Both the position numbers and the translations under genes were made by a program. The notes below the pieces were generated by a model. That model saw only the letters and a list, made by a program, of their open reading frames with translations. It was not told the origin of the DNA and searched no databases. Below, piece after piece: positions 27,878 through 38,267 of a DNA stretch of 64,000 nucleotides. Positions within the stretch are counted from its first letter, which is position 1; each line of letters opens with the position of its first letter. The stretch spans positions 558,001 to 622,000 of the forward strand of contig NZ_LYPC01000014.1 in the NCBI RefSeq assembly GCF_001700435.1. The letters run 5' to 3'. This DNA is from Paenibacillus pectinilyticus. GTDB taxonomy: Bacteria; Bacillota; Bacilli; Paenibacillales; NBRC-103111.

Positions 27878-28698
27878 TAGCTTTACGACGTACAATCATC
27901 TATGTCTTCCTTTTAGCTGTGGCTGTCATATCCATTTTCCCATTTCTATGGATGGTCATAAGTTCCACGAATCTGTCTGTGGACGTCACGCAGGGCCGAA
28001 TGTTACCTGGATCGCATTTCATGGACAACTTTCATAAATTAAAAGACTCCATTAATCTCGTTCCCGCACTTTGGAATTCATTGAAGATTTCATTAACGAC
28101 AACCTTTTTGGCCTTATTGGTTGCTTCGCTGGCTGGTTATGCCTTTGAAATTTATCAGAGCAAAGCCAAAGATATCGTGTTCAATTTACTGCTTGTCTCC
28201 ATGATGATTCCGTTCGCGGCGTTGATGGTTCCGCTTTACCAAATGTTTTCCAGTATAACGCGTACGGCGCCATTTATCGGGATCAACACGATGAACGCGG
28301 TCGTCCTGCCGACATTTACGACAGCGTTTCTCATTTTCTTCTTCCGTCAAAGTACGAAAATGTTTGCGAAGGAGCTCCTGGAAGCTGGGCGTATTGATGG
28401 ATTGACAGAATTAGGATTGTTTTTCCGTGTCTATATGCCGACGATGAAAACAACGTATTCAGCAGCCGCTATTATTACTTTTATGTCTAGCTGGAACAAT
28501 TACTTGTGGCCGCTTATTGTTTTGCAAACACCAGAGAAACGAACAATTCCCTTGTTGATTTCCAATCTAGGTTCCAGTTATTCACCGGATTTCGGGGTGA
28601 TCATGACCGCAATTGTCATTTCAACACTGCCGACAGCACTCGTATTTTTCTTGATGCAAAAACAATTTGTTGCGGGTATGGTAGGTTCTGTAAAATAG
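27874..28698 (+). CDS. Sugar ABC transporter permease (MalG/UgpE type)
   Basis: 274 residues. N-terminal helix at about 8-30, EAA loop ELLEAGRIDGLTELGLF with YMPTMKT behind it; the usual second Ala is Gly. Starts inside the stop of the previous gene. A short hairpin (28710-28733) lies before the downstream GH2 gene, so the enzyme may be a partly uncoupled member of this operon. Confidence 0.92.
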   Translation: MIALRRTIIYVFLLAVAVISIFPFLWMVISSTNLSVDVTQGRMLPGSHFMDNFHKLKDSINLVPALWNSLKISLTTTFLALLVASLAGYAFEIYQSKAKDIVFNLLLVSMMIPFAALMVPLYQMFSSITRTAPFIGINTMNAVVLPTFTTAFLIFFFRQSTKMFAKELLEAGRIDGLTELGLFFRVYMPTMKTTYSAAAIITFMSSWNNYLWPLIVLQTPEKRTIPLLISNLGSSYSPDFGVIMTAIVISTLPTALVFFLMQKQFVAGMVGSVK

Positions 28699-28709
28699 TA
28701 GTTAAGTAG

Positions 28710-28733
28710 AGACCCTTCGTGGGTCTTATTTTT
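28710..28733 (+). terminator. Short terminator-like hairpin before the GH2 gene
   Basis: AGACCC at 28710-28715 pairs with GGGTCT at 28721-28726, followed by TATTTTT. It is only six base pairs, so termination is probably incomplete. Confidence 0.6.
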
Positions 28734-28749
28734 CGGGAGGCAGAGATTA

Positions 28750-31700
28750 ATGAAACATTCGGTACCAAGCCTTGATTGGCTGCAAGATGTACGTGTATTT
28801 AAAGTGAACCGGCTGGAAGCCCACTCTGATCATCGTTATTACCATGCGATGGCGTCCGCAGAGGCAGGGGCAGCGATGGACATGCGGCATAGCTTGAACG
28901 GGCGCTGGCAGTTCAGCTATGCGGTTAACCCCGCAAGTCGTGTGCAGTCTTTTTATCAGATGGATTATAACTGCACGGCTTGGGAGCATATCCAAGTGCC
29001 TGGGCATATCCAGCTTCAAGGCTGGGGACAGCCGCAATATGTCAACACGATGTATCCGTGGGATGGTGTAGAGGCGCTTCGTCCTCCGCACATTTCGCAG
29101 GAGCATAATCCAGTTGGCAGCTATGTGAAAAATTTCGAATTGCCTGATACGATGATTGGCAAGCCTATCTATATTTCTTTTCAAGGTGTAGAGTCGGCCT
29201 TTTATGTTTGGCTTAACGGCGAATTTATCGGTTACAGCGAAGATAGCTTTACGCCTGCCGAGTTTGACTTAACACCGCATATTCGTGAAGGTGAGAATAA
29301 ACTGGCGGTTGAGGTTTATCAGCGCAGCACAGGAAGCTGGTTGGAAGATCAGGATTTCTGGCGGTTATCGGGTATTTTCCGCGAAGTCTATTTGTACACG
29401 GTACCTAAGGTGCATGTGTGGGATATGCGCGTGAAGGCGGATTTGGATGATGCCTATGAGCAAGGGCTGCTGGAGATTGAGCTCAAGCTTCGCAATGAAC
29501 ATTCGGAATCCGTTCGCGCTAAGCTTGAATTAAAGGATGCGGAAGGGCAGATTTGCCTCACCGAAGAAGGTGAATTCCGCGGGGGCAATCTAATCTTCAA
29601 CCTTGCTGCAGGCCCTGTTCAGCCTTGGAGTGCGGAAAGTCCTTATTTATATGCCGCGTGCATCTCGATTTACGATGAGAACGGTAACTTAACTGAAGCG
29701 ATCGTTCAGAAGACAGGGTTCCGTCGTTTTGAAATGAAGGACAAGCTGATGTGCATCAATGGGAAACGAATTGTTTTCAAAGGTGTCAATCGACATGAGT
29801 TTAACAGCCGCAGCGGACGAGCGATTACGAAGCAGGATATGCTCTGGGATATTCAAACGCTGAAGCGCAGCAACATTAACTCGGTTCGTACGTCTCACTA
29901 TCCTAATCAGACGCTTTGGTACGAGCTTTGTGATGAGTACGGTGTCTATGTCATTGATGAGATGAATTTAGAGACGCACGGGTCATGGCAAAAGATGGGC
30001 GCTGTTGAACCTTCTTGGAATATTCCAGGTAACGATCTGCAGTGGCAAGATATCGTCATGGATCGCGCGATTTCGATGGTGGAGCGGGATAAGAATCATC
30101 CTTCGATTCTCATTTGGTCTTGCGGCAATGAATCGTATGCTGGCCAAGTTATTCTCAATGTGTCCAACTATTTCCGCGAAACGGACCCTACACGACTTGT
30201 TCATTATGAAGGTGTTTTCTACGATCGCAACTATGGGGCGACCAGCGATATGGAAAGCCGCATGTATGCGAAGCCAGCGGATATTGAGACGTATCTCAAC
30301 AGTCAACCGGAGAAACCGTACATTAGCTGTGAGTACATGCATGCGATGGGGAATTCCGTTGGAGGCCTTCATAAATATACCGAGCTTGAAAACAAATATC
30401 CGATGTATCAAGGCGGCTTTATTTGGGACTATATCGATCAGGCGATTGTGAAAAAGGACCGAAATGGCCGCGAGTTTTTGGCGTACGGCGGGGATTTCAA
30501 AGATCGTCCAACCGATTACAGCTTCTGCGGCAATGGTCTTGTTTTTGCAGATCGTCAAATCACGCCTAAAATGCAGGAAGTAAAATTCCTTTATCAAAAT
30601 ATCAAGCTGGAACCAACCCGAACTCATATTACCATCGTAAACGAGAATTTATTTGCGAATACAGATGATGTGGTGCTTGTGTACCGTTTGTTCCATGAGG
30701 GGAAAGGAATTGGCGCGGGGCAAGTGAATATCGAGGTCGAAGCTCAAAGTGAATTCAGTCTGCCAATTGAGCTGCCAGATGTAGAAGGAACGCCAGGTGA
30801 GTACTGTATTCAGGCTTCTTTAGTTCTTAGAGAAGCTACTTTATGGGCTGATGCTGGATTCGAGACGACGTTTGGTGAAACAACATTTGTGGTTGAGGCT
30901 AGTGCTGAGAAAGAGAAACCTGCTGGCGATGTCGTCGTCATTGAGGGCGATGTCAATATGAGTGTGACAGGCAAAGGCTTCTCCGCCATTTTCTCGAAAC
31001 AGGTAGGATCGCTGGTTTCATTGAAATACGAGGGACGCGAAATGATCGCTACGCCGCCTGCTCCATTGTTCTGGCGGGCAACCACGGATAATGACAAAGG
31101 AACCGCTATGAGCTTTACGGCCGGAGCTTGGTATGCAGCCAGTCTGGCGCGCAAATGCGTCAAATGGGAGCTGCATCAAGAAAAGGGATCAGCAACTGTC
31201 ATTTTCGATTACAACTTCAGTATCAGCGCTGAAATAAGCGTTCGCATTGCGTACACGGTGTTAGCGAACGGAACGGTTCGCGTGAACACGCATTACAAGG
31301 GTGCTGCGGGTCTGCCGAACTTGCCGATACTCGCTGTATCGTTCAAGATGTCTGCGGATTATAATCAATCCGAATGGTATGCGATGGGACCTGAAGAAAA
31401 CTATATTGACCGCAATTTCGGTGCTCGTTTGGGCATATTTAGTCGTCAGGTGGACCAGTTGCCTACGCCGTATCTGGTTCCACAGGAGTCCGGTAATCGT
31501 ACTGGCGTACGCCGTGTGACTGTAACGGATGTAGCTGGTATTGGTCTATCGATTCAGTCTGACCCATTAGCACCTGTTGAGTGCAACCTTTCTCCGTATA
31601 CGGCATTTGAACTTGAGCATGCGGATCATGCTTTTGAGCTGCCGGAGGTTCATTATACGGTTGTGACCGTTGCAGGTAAACAAATGGGTGTTGGCGGGGA

Positions 31701-31800
31701 TGACAGTTGGGGTGCGCCTGTCCATGAAGAATATCAGATTCCATCCCATCAAGATATGCAGTTTGAGTTCATCTTGACTAGTCATAACGTGCCTTCATAA
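28750..31800 (+). CDS. GH2 beta-galactosidase (LacZ type)
   Basis: 1016 residues, close to the 1024 of E. coli LacZ, with the same five-domain order: jelly-roll sugar-binding domain, two immunoglobulin-like domains, TIM barrel and C-terminal beta-galactosidase small chain. The acid/base is E461 in SCGNES and the nucleophile E528 in YISCEYMHAMGNS. MNLETHGSW and WDYIDQA are also typical. It has no signal peptide and would remove terminal beta-galactose from imported oligosaccharides. ATG behind GGGAGG. Other GH2 activities cannot be fully excluded, but the LacZ-like length and motifs make this the best call. Confidence 0.9.
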   Translation: MKHSVPSLDWLQDVRVFKVNRLEAHSDHRYYHAMASAEAGAAMDMRHSLNGRWQFSYAVNPASRVQSFYQMDYNCTAWEHIQVPGHIQLQGWGQPQYVNTMYPWDGVEALRPPHISQEHNPVGSYVKNFELPDTMIGKPIYISFQGVESAFYVWLNGEFIGYSEDSFTPAEFDLTPHIREGENKLAVEVYQRSTGSWLEDQDFWRLSGIFREVYLYTVPKVHVWDMRVKADLDDAYEQGLLEIELKLRNEHSESVRAKLELKDAEGQICLTEEGEFRGGNLIFNLAAGPVQPWSAESPYLYAACISIYDENGNLTEAIVQKTGFRRFEMKDKLMCINGKRIVFKGVNRHEFNSRSGRAITKQDMLWDIQTLKRSNINSVRTSHYPNQTLWYELCDEYGVYVIDEMNLETHGSWQKMGAVEPSWNIPGNDLQWQDIVMDRAISMVERDKNHPSILIWSCGNESYAGQVILNVSNYFRETDPTRLVHYEGVFYDRNYGATSDMESRMYAKPADIETYLNSQPEKPYISCEYMHAMGNSVGGLHKYTELENKYPMYQGGFIWDYIDQAIVKKDRNGREFLAYGGDFKDRPTDYSFCGNGLVFADRQITPKMQEVKFLYQNIKLEPTRTHITIVNENLFANTDDVVLVYRLFHEGKGIGAGQVNIEVEAQSEFSLPIELPDVEGTPGEYCIQASLVLREATLWADAGFETTFGETTFVVEASAEKEKPAGDVVVIEGDVNMSVTGKGFSAIFSKQVGSLVSLKYEGREMIATPPAPLFWRATTDNDKGTAMSFTAGAWYAASLARKCVKWELHQEKGSATVIFDYNFSISAEISVRIAYTVLANGTVRVNTHYKGAAGLPNLPILAVSFKMSADYNQSEWYAMGPEENYIDRNFGARLGIFSRQVDQLPTPYLVPQESGNRTGVRRVTVTDVAGIGLSIQSDPLAPVECNLSPYTAFELEHADHAFELPEVHYTVVTVAGKQMGVGGDDSWGAPVHEEYQIPSHQDMQFEFILTSHNVPS

Positions 31801-31851
31801 GCAGAAGCATGGGAATGACTCGGGATTGAACTTGGTTTGTTAAGCGTGAGG

Positions 31852-31873
31852 GCCCTACGAGAAATCGTAGGGC
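31852..31873. terminator. Bidirectional hairpin between convergent genes
   Basis: GCCCTACGA at 31852-31860 pairs perfectly with TCGTAGGGC at 31865-31873 around a GAAA loop. It lies between the GH2 stop and the stop of the convergent AraC gene and can serve both strands, though the T runs are poor. Confidence 0.65.
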
Positions 31874-31875
31874 TA

Positions 31876-32775
31876 TTAACGTTGGTGCTGTCCAATCTGC
31901 TTGCGATACACGCCAGGCGACTGCCCCTTCACCTCTTTGAAAGTACGGAAAAAGGTTTGCGTTGAGCCATACCCAATTTCAACTGCGATATCCGACATAT
32001 GCAGATCGGTTGATGCCAGCAGCGCACAAGCATGTCGGATTCGTATTTCATGCAGTAATTCCACGAAGTTTTTCCCCGCATAGCGCTTTATTTCCTCGCT
32101 TAGTCGGTTTTCCTTCCGATGGAAGTGCTTCGCCAGTTGATGCAGCTTCAACTCTTCTTTGTAGTTGTGATGAATATACAGCAAGATCGACCACATATCG
32201 TCATCCTTGGTGGAGCCCGTTCTTAGAATCGCAGCCGGTGCTAAACGGTGAGTAAGCGCCTGATTGCGAGTGCGGTCGAATTCGATGAGCATTTCCATTA
32301 ATTTCACACGAATAAACGTATCTCGCCAAGGGGAAGTTTGTTGAAATTCGTTCAATAATTGGGCGAATAGCCCTGTAAAACGAGCCCGCTCTTGCGCATC
32401 TAATTTGATGAAAGGGCTCATTTCCTGAGGTGAATCCAGCAATAATTTGTGCAGAAGCGGCATTTGTTCCATAAAGGGCAGTAATAAATCTAAAGCAAAC
32501 ATGCAGTTATAGAGCTCCAAAGGTGTTCCTTTGTGAGCTATTAATTCATGCATTTGATAGGGCAGCAGGAAGGTGAAAGTCCCTTTTTCCATTGGATGGG
32601 AGACACCGTTGATGATTTCTACGCCAGAGCCCCCAAGGACGAAAGAGCATTCGAGAAAGTCATGCCGATGAGCGGGGAAATGGGAATCAACCCGATTAAG
32701 GGAAATGAAGAAGGGGAAGTGAGGTGACACTTCCTCGAAATAACGGAGATCCACAACTTGTGGGAACCAAGTCAC
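31876..32775 (-). CDS. AraC-family transcriptional regulator
   Basis: 299 residues on the minus strand. The N-terminal cupin part has FPAHRHDFLECSFVLGGSG and a MEKGTFTFLLPYQMHEL segment; the C-terminal 100 residues hold the AraC HTH pair (EEIKRYAGKNFVELLHEIR, VEIGYGSTQTFFRTFKEV). It is transcribed divergently from the beta-mannosidase gene; the 111-base intergenic region holds both promoters. It is the likely regulator of 32887-38239. Confidence 0.9.
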   Translation of the reverse strand: MTWFPQVVDLRYFEEVSPHFPFFISLNRVDSHFPAHRHDFLECSFVLGGSGVEIINGVSHPMEKGTFTFLLPYQMHELIAHKGTPLELYNCMFALDLLLPFMEQMPLLHKLLLDSPQEMSPFIKLDAQERARFTGLFAQLLNEFQQTSPWRDTFIRVKLMEMLIEFDRTRNQALTHRLAPAAILRTGSTKDDDMWSILLYIHHNYKEELKLHQLAKHFHRKENRLSEEIKRYAGKNFVELLHEIRIRHACALLASTDLHMSDIAVEIGYGSTQTFFRTFKEVKGQSPGVYRKQIGQHQR

Positions 32776-32886
32776 GCGCCAACCACCTTTCTGGAAAATA
32801 TGAGATGAACTAGGGAGAATATAAGATACATTCTGATCGGTCCTATTTTAACATAAAAGAGGTAGAGACAATAGGGAGCGAGAGGA

Positions 32887-35364
32887 TTGAACGGCATGCA
32901 CATCGTAAAGTTAGATGGAACTTGGTTGATGAAGGAAATAACGGATGAGGCGGCTTGGCCAGCCCAGATTCCTGGATCTGTGTATAGCACGTTGTTGGCA
33001 AACGGCAAGATGGAAGATCCTTTTTATCGAGATAACGCGGATGAGGCGCTTGAGCTTGCAAGACATGATTATGTCTTTATCCGTCAATTTGAGGTGGACG
33101 CTACCTTGCTGTCGAGCCATAAAGTAGAACTTGTATGCGAAGGGCTAGATACATTGGCCGAAATTAGTATGAACGGTGTAGCTCTTGCAGTGACAGATAA
33201 TATGCATCGTACTTATGTGTTTGATGTAAAATCGGGGCTGAAGGAAGGCACGAATAAGCTGGAAATTGTGTTTCGTTCAGCATTAGAATACGCCGAGCGC
33301 CGAGCGAAAGAGAATCCTGTGTGGTATTCGCCGGTCGGCACAGCACCAGGATTTAATCAAATTCGTAAAGCACATCACATGTTTGGATGGGATTGGGGCC
33401 CGATTTTGCCTGATATGGGGATTTGGCGATCCATCTATCTCCGTGGTGTCACGGAAGGACGTATTGATGAGATTTATGTGACACAGCAGCATGAACAAGG
33501 GCAGGTACATTTGGATATTCGGACGGGAGTCGATCTCCCTATAACAGGCGAAGGTCTTGTACTTCGTTGTCAAATACTTACACCTGATGGGCGAATTCTT
33601 GCCGTTAAGCAAATGCCGGCGCAGGCTGAGCAAACATTCCGGTTCAATGTTGAGAATCCGCAGCTGTGGTGGACGAATGGCTTAGGTGAGCAGCCGCTCT
33701 ACGAGGTTATCGTCACTTTGTTAGCCGGTTCTAATGTCATTCATGTTAAGGAGCAATCACTCGGTTTGCGAACGATTACTTGGCGCGTCGAACCAGATCA
33801 ATGGGGAAAATCGTTCGAAGTCGTGCTCAATGGCGTTGCGATCTTCGCTATGGGGGCGAACTATATTCCTGAGGATAATTTGCTGAGCCGCTGCAGTGCT
33901 GAGCGTACTGAAGTATTGATTCGTGACAGCGTGGAAGCGAGCTTCAACATGCTGCGAGTATGGGGCGGTGCTTATTTCCAAGAGGATTACTTTTATGATC
34001 TCTGTGACCGCTATGGTTTGTTAGTCTGGCAGGACTTGATGTTTGCCTGTGCGGCTTACGAAATGACAGACGCTTTTACCGAAAATATCGTGCAAGAAAC
34101 GATTGATAATGTGAAGCGAATTCGCCATCATGCGAGTTTAGCGCTGTGGTGTGGCAATAACGAAATGGAATGGGCTTGGGTGGAGTGGGATTTCCCCAAG
34201 ACGGATGCACTTCGTGCGGATTATGTGAAACAGTTCGAGCAGATTCTGCCTGCTGTCGTTCGTGAAGCGGATCCCAATACGTTCTATTGGCTTGCATCAC
34301 CTTCCTCCGGCGGGGGCTTCGATAAGCCGAACGATCCCACGCAGGGGGATGTGCATTACTGGGATGTGTGGCACGGAACGAAGCCATTTACAGATTACCG
34401 CAAATCGGATTTCCGATTCTGCTCGGAATTTGGTTTCCAGTCGCTTCCCGCGATGCGAACGATTGAGAGCTTTACCCTACCGGAAGATAGAAACATGCTT
34501 TCCTATGTGATGGAGAAGCATCAGAATCATCCCGATGCCAATGGTAAGATACTCAATTATTTGGCTCAAATGTATCAATACCCAGCCGAATTAGATGGGC
34601 TTGTTTATCTATCTCAGCTCGTGCAGGCAGATGCGATTCGATATGGTGTGGAATTTTGGCGGCAAAATAGGGGCGTCAGTATGGGGTCGATTTACTGGCA
34701 ATTAAATGACTGTTGGCCAGTTACCTCATGGTCCAGTATTGATTATTACGGTAGATGGAAAGCTCTCCATTACTATGCCAAACGATTTCATGCTCCCGTG
34801 CTCATATCGGCCAGAGAAGAAGGGGTGCAGGCTGAGCTGTATGTGACAAATGACCGCTTAACGCCGTTTGAAGGGCAAGTAATCTGGCAGCTGCGTAACA
34901 ACAAAGAGGCTGTCCTACTTCAAGGGGAGCTCCCGATTAACGTTTCTTCCATGACGGCGTTGCAGGTCGCGAAGCTTGATTTTGAAGCGCAATTGCCCAC
35001 AGCCCAACAACAGCGCATGCATTATTTATCATACGAGCTGATGGATTCTGCTGGGGGAGTAGTGAGCCGAGGTACTACGTTATTTGTGCGTCCGAAGCAT
35101 TTTATTTTCGAGGATCCACAGTTAAGTTGGCAGGTTAGCGAATCGGAAGACGTGTTCACTATTCATTTGACCTCAAAAGCGTATGCCAAAGCGATTGAAA
35201 TCTCACTCCACGAGATGGAAGGGCAATGGGACGATAACTATTTCGATCTATCAGCAGGGATGACGCGGACAGTGACCTACAGGAAGAATCAATTGAAGGA
35301 AACGATTTCTCTGGATGCATGGTGTGCATTGCTACATGTTCGCAGCTTGAAAGATATCCTATGA
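32887..35364 (+). CDS. GH2 beta-mannosidase
   Basis: 825 residues. Start of the protein (KLDGTWLMKEI, PGSVYSTLLANGKMEDPFY) is characteristic of beta-mannosidases, as is FGWDWGPILPDMGIWR. Acid/base E426 in LWCGNNEME, nucleophile E514 in RFCSEFGFQS. No signal peptide; it would split Man-beta-1,4-linked ends such as the Man-GlcNAc core of N-glycans or beta-manno-oligosaccharides. A TTG start at 32887 fits GGGAG eight bases upstream; an ATG three codons later fits AGAGGA equally well. It is followed after 97 bases by an alpha-mannosidase, a pairing that favours an N-glycan-type substrate. Confidence 0.92.
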   Translation: MNGMHIVKLDGTWLMKEITDEAAWPAQIPGSVYSTLLANGKMEDPFYRDNADEALELARHDYVFIRQFEVDATLLSSHKVELVCEGLDTLAEISMNGVALAVTDNMHRTYVFDVKSGLKEGTNKLEIVFRSALEYAERRAKENPVWYSPVGTAPGFNQIRKAHHMFGWDWGPILPDMGIWRSIYLRGVTEGRIDEIYVTQQHEQGQVHLDIRTGVDLPITGEGLVLRCQILTPDGRILAVKQMPAQAEQTFRFNVENPQLWWTNGLGEQPLYEVIVTLLAGSNVIHVKEQSLGLRTITWRVEPDQWGKSFEVVLNGVAIFAMGANYIPEDNLLSRCSAERTEVLIRDSVEASFNMLRVWGGAYFQEDYFYDLCDRYGLLVWQDLMFACAAYEMTDAFTENIVQETIDNVKRIRHHASLALWCGNNEMEWAWVEWDFPKTDALRADYVKQFEQILPAVVREADPNTFYWLASPSSGGGFDKPNDPTQGDVHYWDVWHGTKPFTDYRKSDFRFCSEFGFQSLPAMRTIESFTLPEDRNMLSYVMEKHQNHPDANGKILNYLAQMYQYPAELDGLVYLSQLVQADAIRYGVEFWRQNRGVSMGSIYWQLNDCWPVTSWSSIDYYGRWKALHYYAKRFHAPVLISAREEGVQAELYVTNDRLTPFEGQVIWQLRNNKEAVLLQGELPINVSSMTALQVAKLDFEAQLPTAQQQRMHYLSYELMDSAGGVVSRGTTLFVRPKHFIFEDPQLSWQVSESEDVFTIHLTSKAYAKAIEISLHEMEGQWDDNYFDLSAGMTRTVTYRKNQLKETISLDAWCALLHVRSLKDIL

Positions 35365-35461
35365 CGTGAAATGTACTAGATATCTAGAAATTGTGCATGT
35401 CTATCCGATTCGCCATGCCATAAGATGAGGAATAATCGGACTTAAAGGAGCGGAATGAAGT

Positions 35462-38239
35462 TTGAAAACGAAAGCACATATTATTTCACACACACATTGG
35501 GATCGCGAATGGTATCTACCTTATGAGAAGCATCATATGCAATTGATTCGTGTGATGGATAGCTTATTGGAGACGTTTGAGAAAGACCCCAACTTTGCTA
35601 GCTTTCATCTCGATGGACAAACCATTATTTTGGATGATTACTTGGAAGTGAGACCTCAACATCGCGAGAAAATTACCCAACTAATTAAAGAAGGGAAGCT
35701 GATCGTGGGGCCATGGTACATTTTGCAAGACGAGTTTCTGACCAGCAGCGAAGCCAACGTTCGTAACTTGCAAATTGGCATGCGGGATGCAGCCCGTTAT
35801 GGGCAAATATGTAGAATCGGTTATTTCCCAGATTCGTTTGGAAACATAGGGCAAGCGCCGCAGCTGTTGCTGCAAGCTGGGATTGAATGTGCAGTTTTCG
35901 GTCGTGGCGTGAAGCCTACGGGTTTTAATAATGAAGTACAGGATGCTCAGGGCTATGAGTCGCCTTTCTCCGAGATGTGGTGGCAATCTCCGGATGGATC
36001 AGCGGTGCTGGGTGTTCTGTTTGCGAATTGGTACAACAATGGCGTTGAAATTCCAGCGAATTCGCAGGACGCAGCCATCTACTGGGAGCAAAAACTCGCG
36101 GATGCCCGCAAATATGCTGCAACGGAGCATCTGCTCTTCATGAACGGTTGTGATCATCAACCCATTCAAACCGATCTCTCCTTAGCGCTTCAGACAGCTA
36201 GAGAGCTGCACCCAGAAGTGGAATTCATCCACTCAGATTTCCCTTCCTATGTACAAAGCTTGAAGGATTCTTTGCCAGAGCACTTGGTAACGGTTAGAGG
36301 TGAACTGCGCAGCCAACAAACAAACGGGTGGGGAACCTTAGTTAACACGGCTTCTGCCAGAACATATATCAAGCAAGCGAATCAAAAGGGGCAAGTGATG
36401 CTGGAGAAAGTAGCTGAACCGTTAGCTGTGATGGCGGCTTTGGCGGGTATTGCTTATCCGCATGATGAACTGACCTACGCCTGGAAGCTCCTGATGCAGA
36501 ATCATCCCCATGACAGCATTTGTGGCTGTAGTGTAGATGACGTTCACGCGGAAATGATGATTAGATTTGCGAAGAGTTTAGTTGTCGCTGAAGCTATTAT
36601 TGACGAGAGCGCGAAACGAATTGGATCACGCATAGATACGAAAGCTTTTACATCTAACACGGACACTTACGTTGTCCCGTTTGTCGTATTTAATACCACG
36701 GGCTGGTCCAGATCAGGTATCATCTGTACGGAACTGGAGTTGCAGCGATTGCCATTCGATTGGTCGTCTCGCGAAACCTCCATCGCTATACTAAAGGAAA
36801 TGGAAACGTCATTAGGCGAAATTGTAGATGAGAAGGGGAAATCATTGCCTTTTACCATCGAGGATCTCGGTGTGAAATTTGGCTATGAATTGCCGGATGA
36901 CAAGTTCCGCCAGCCTTATTTAGCTAGAACGATTCGTGTCCATGTTCAGGTGGAACAAGTTCCACAGCTGGGTTATCAAACGCTGGCTTGGCGATCGAAG
37001 TCGGCAGATTCGGCAGTCAGTAAGAACGAGCTTACGAGGATAGAAACAGCGGTACAGGCTGAGTCCACGCTCGAAAATGAGTACTTACACGTCCTTATTC
37101 AGAAGGATGGCAGGCTGACACTGACCGATAAAAGACAAGGCAACGTATTCACAGATCTATTGATCTATGAAAATGTAGGAGATGTCGGCAATGAGTATGT
37201 TTTCCGGCAACCGATCAATGACGTTACATTAACGACGCGTGGAATTGACGCCGAAATTGTTGTAAAGGAAAATAGCGAGCTACGCCAAGTGGTTGAAGTC
37301 ATTCATCGTTGGGATATTCCCGAAGAAGCGGATGAACGCTTAGCCGAAGAAGCCCGCGAGTTGGTTTACTTCTTAGATCGGAAAGCTGCTCGAAATGAGC
37401 AAACGGTTACCCTAGAGATTCACACGGAAATAACACTTGCTAAGGGCAGTGCTAGATTGGACATTGTCACTTCTTTCGATAATCAGGCCAAAGATCATCG
37501 TCTTCGGGTTCTTATACCCACAGATGTGAAGACCAGCGAGGTTTACGCAGATTCTGTGTTCGAAATAGCCCAACGTCAGATTGAACCTGATCCAGAATGG
37601 AGCAATCCGAGTCATTGCCAGCATCAGCAGGCATTCGTGAATGTATATGATGAGAAAGCGGGTATGACCGTGGCGAATTTGGGTCTGCCAGAGTATGAAA
37701 TTGTGCGTGATGGGCGCAATACGATTGCCGTAACGCTCCTTCGCGCCGTTAGCGAGCTTGGGGATTGGGGTCACTTCCCAACGCCCGATGCGCAGTGTCT
37801 TGGGAAACAGAGTTTCGCCTATTCGGTGATCCCGCATGGCGCAACGGTGGAAGAGCGCAACACATCTTTGCAAGAGGCGTACCAATTCCAAATTCCTTGG
37901 ACCGTGCAGCAGCTTGCATCAGGTCATGCAGCCAATCATGCTGCGCCAACAAACAGTTTCTTTACATGGAGAGGTAACAATCTGGCATTCTCCTCCATGA
38001 AACTGGAGCGAGAGTCAGAAGATGTGATGCTTCGTTGGTTTGAAATGAATGGACAAGCGAGCGAGCTCCAAGTTAATGGGTCTACGAAGGCAGGTTTCTA
38101 TCGTAGCGATATCCTTGAGAGAAAAGGCGACGATCTTTCACCAATTGAAGTGGAAAATAGTACGGTTGCACTGTCCATAAAGCCTTTTGAAATTGTCACT
38201 TTAGGGTATGCGTTGAAAGCGGCCAGATCACATAACTAA
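35462..38239 (+). CDS. GH38 alpha-mannosidase
   Basis: 925 residues. The zinc site starts with HTHWDREW (H12, D14), the nucleophile is D124 in YFPDSFGNIGQ, and the second metal histidines lie in MNGCDHQP and NHPHDSICGC. The C-terminal two thirds form the GH38 beta-domains. It is cytoplasmic and would release terminal alpha-mannose. The TTG start stands 11 bases behind AAGGAG; an out-of-frame ATG at 35455 is better spaced, which may reduce translation. Followed by a strong terminator at 38268. Confidence 0.93.
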   Translation: MKTKAHIISHTHWDREWYLPYEKHHMQLIRVMDSLLETFEKDPNFASFHLDGQTIILDDYLEVRPQHREKITQLIKEGKLIVGPWYILQDEFLTSSEANVRNLQIGMRDAARYGQICRIGYFPDSFGNIGQAPQLLLQAGIECAVFGRGVKPTGFNNEVQDAQGYESPFSEMWWQSPDGSAVLGVLFANWYNNGVEIPANSQDAAIYWEQKLADARKYAATEHLLFMNGCDHQPIQTDLSLALQTARELHPEVEFIHSDFPSYVQSLKDSLPEHLVTVRGELRSQQTNGWGTLVNTASARTYIKQANQKGQVMLEKVAEPLAVMAALAGIAYPHDELTYAWKLLMQNHPHDSICGCSVDDVHAEMMIRFAKSLVVAEAIIDESAKRIGSRIDTKAFTSNTDTYVVPFVVFNTTGWSRSGIICTELELQRLPFDWSSRETSIAILKEMETSLGEIVDEKGKSLPFTIEDLGVKFGYELPDDKFRQPYLARTIRVHVQVEQVPQLGYQTLAWRSKSADSAVSKNELTRIETAVQAESTLENEYLHVLIQKDGRLTLTDKRQGNVFTDLLIYENVGDVGNEYVFRQPINDVTLTTRGIDAEIVVKENSELRQVVEVIHRWDIPEEADERLAEEARELVYFLDRKAARNEQTVTLEIHTEITLAKGSARLDIVTSFDNQAKDHRLRVLIPTDVKTSEVYADSVFEIAQRQIEPDPEWSNPSHCQHQQAFVNVYDEKAGMTVANLGLPEYEIVRDGRNTIAVTLLRAVSELGDWGHFPTPDAQCLGKQSFAYSVIPHGATVEERNTSLQEAYQFQIPWTVQQLASGHAANHAAPTNSFFTWRGNNLAFSSMKLERESEDVMLRWFEMNGQASELQVNGSTKAGFYRSDILERKGDDLSPIEVENSTVALSIKPFEIVTLGYALKAARSHN

Positions 38240-38267
38240 ATGCAAAATGGGAAGTGTGTGTATAAGA

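Noticed and set aside
29983..30627. 214-codon open frame on the minus strand inside the GH2 gene
   Set aside because: It lies wholly opposite conserved catalytic segments of the beta-galactosidase and has no family features.
35376..35387. Perfect palindrome CTAGATATCTAG between the mannosidase genes
   Set aside because: Only 12 bases, AT-rich and without a second copy; not enough to call a site.
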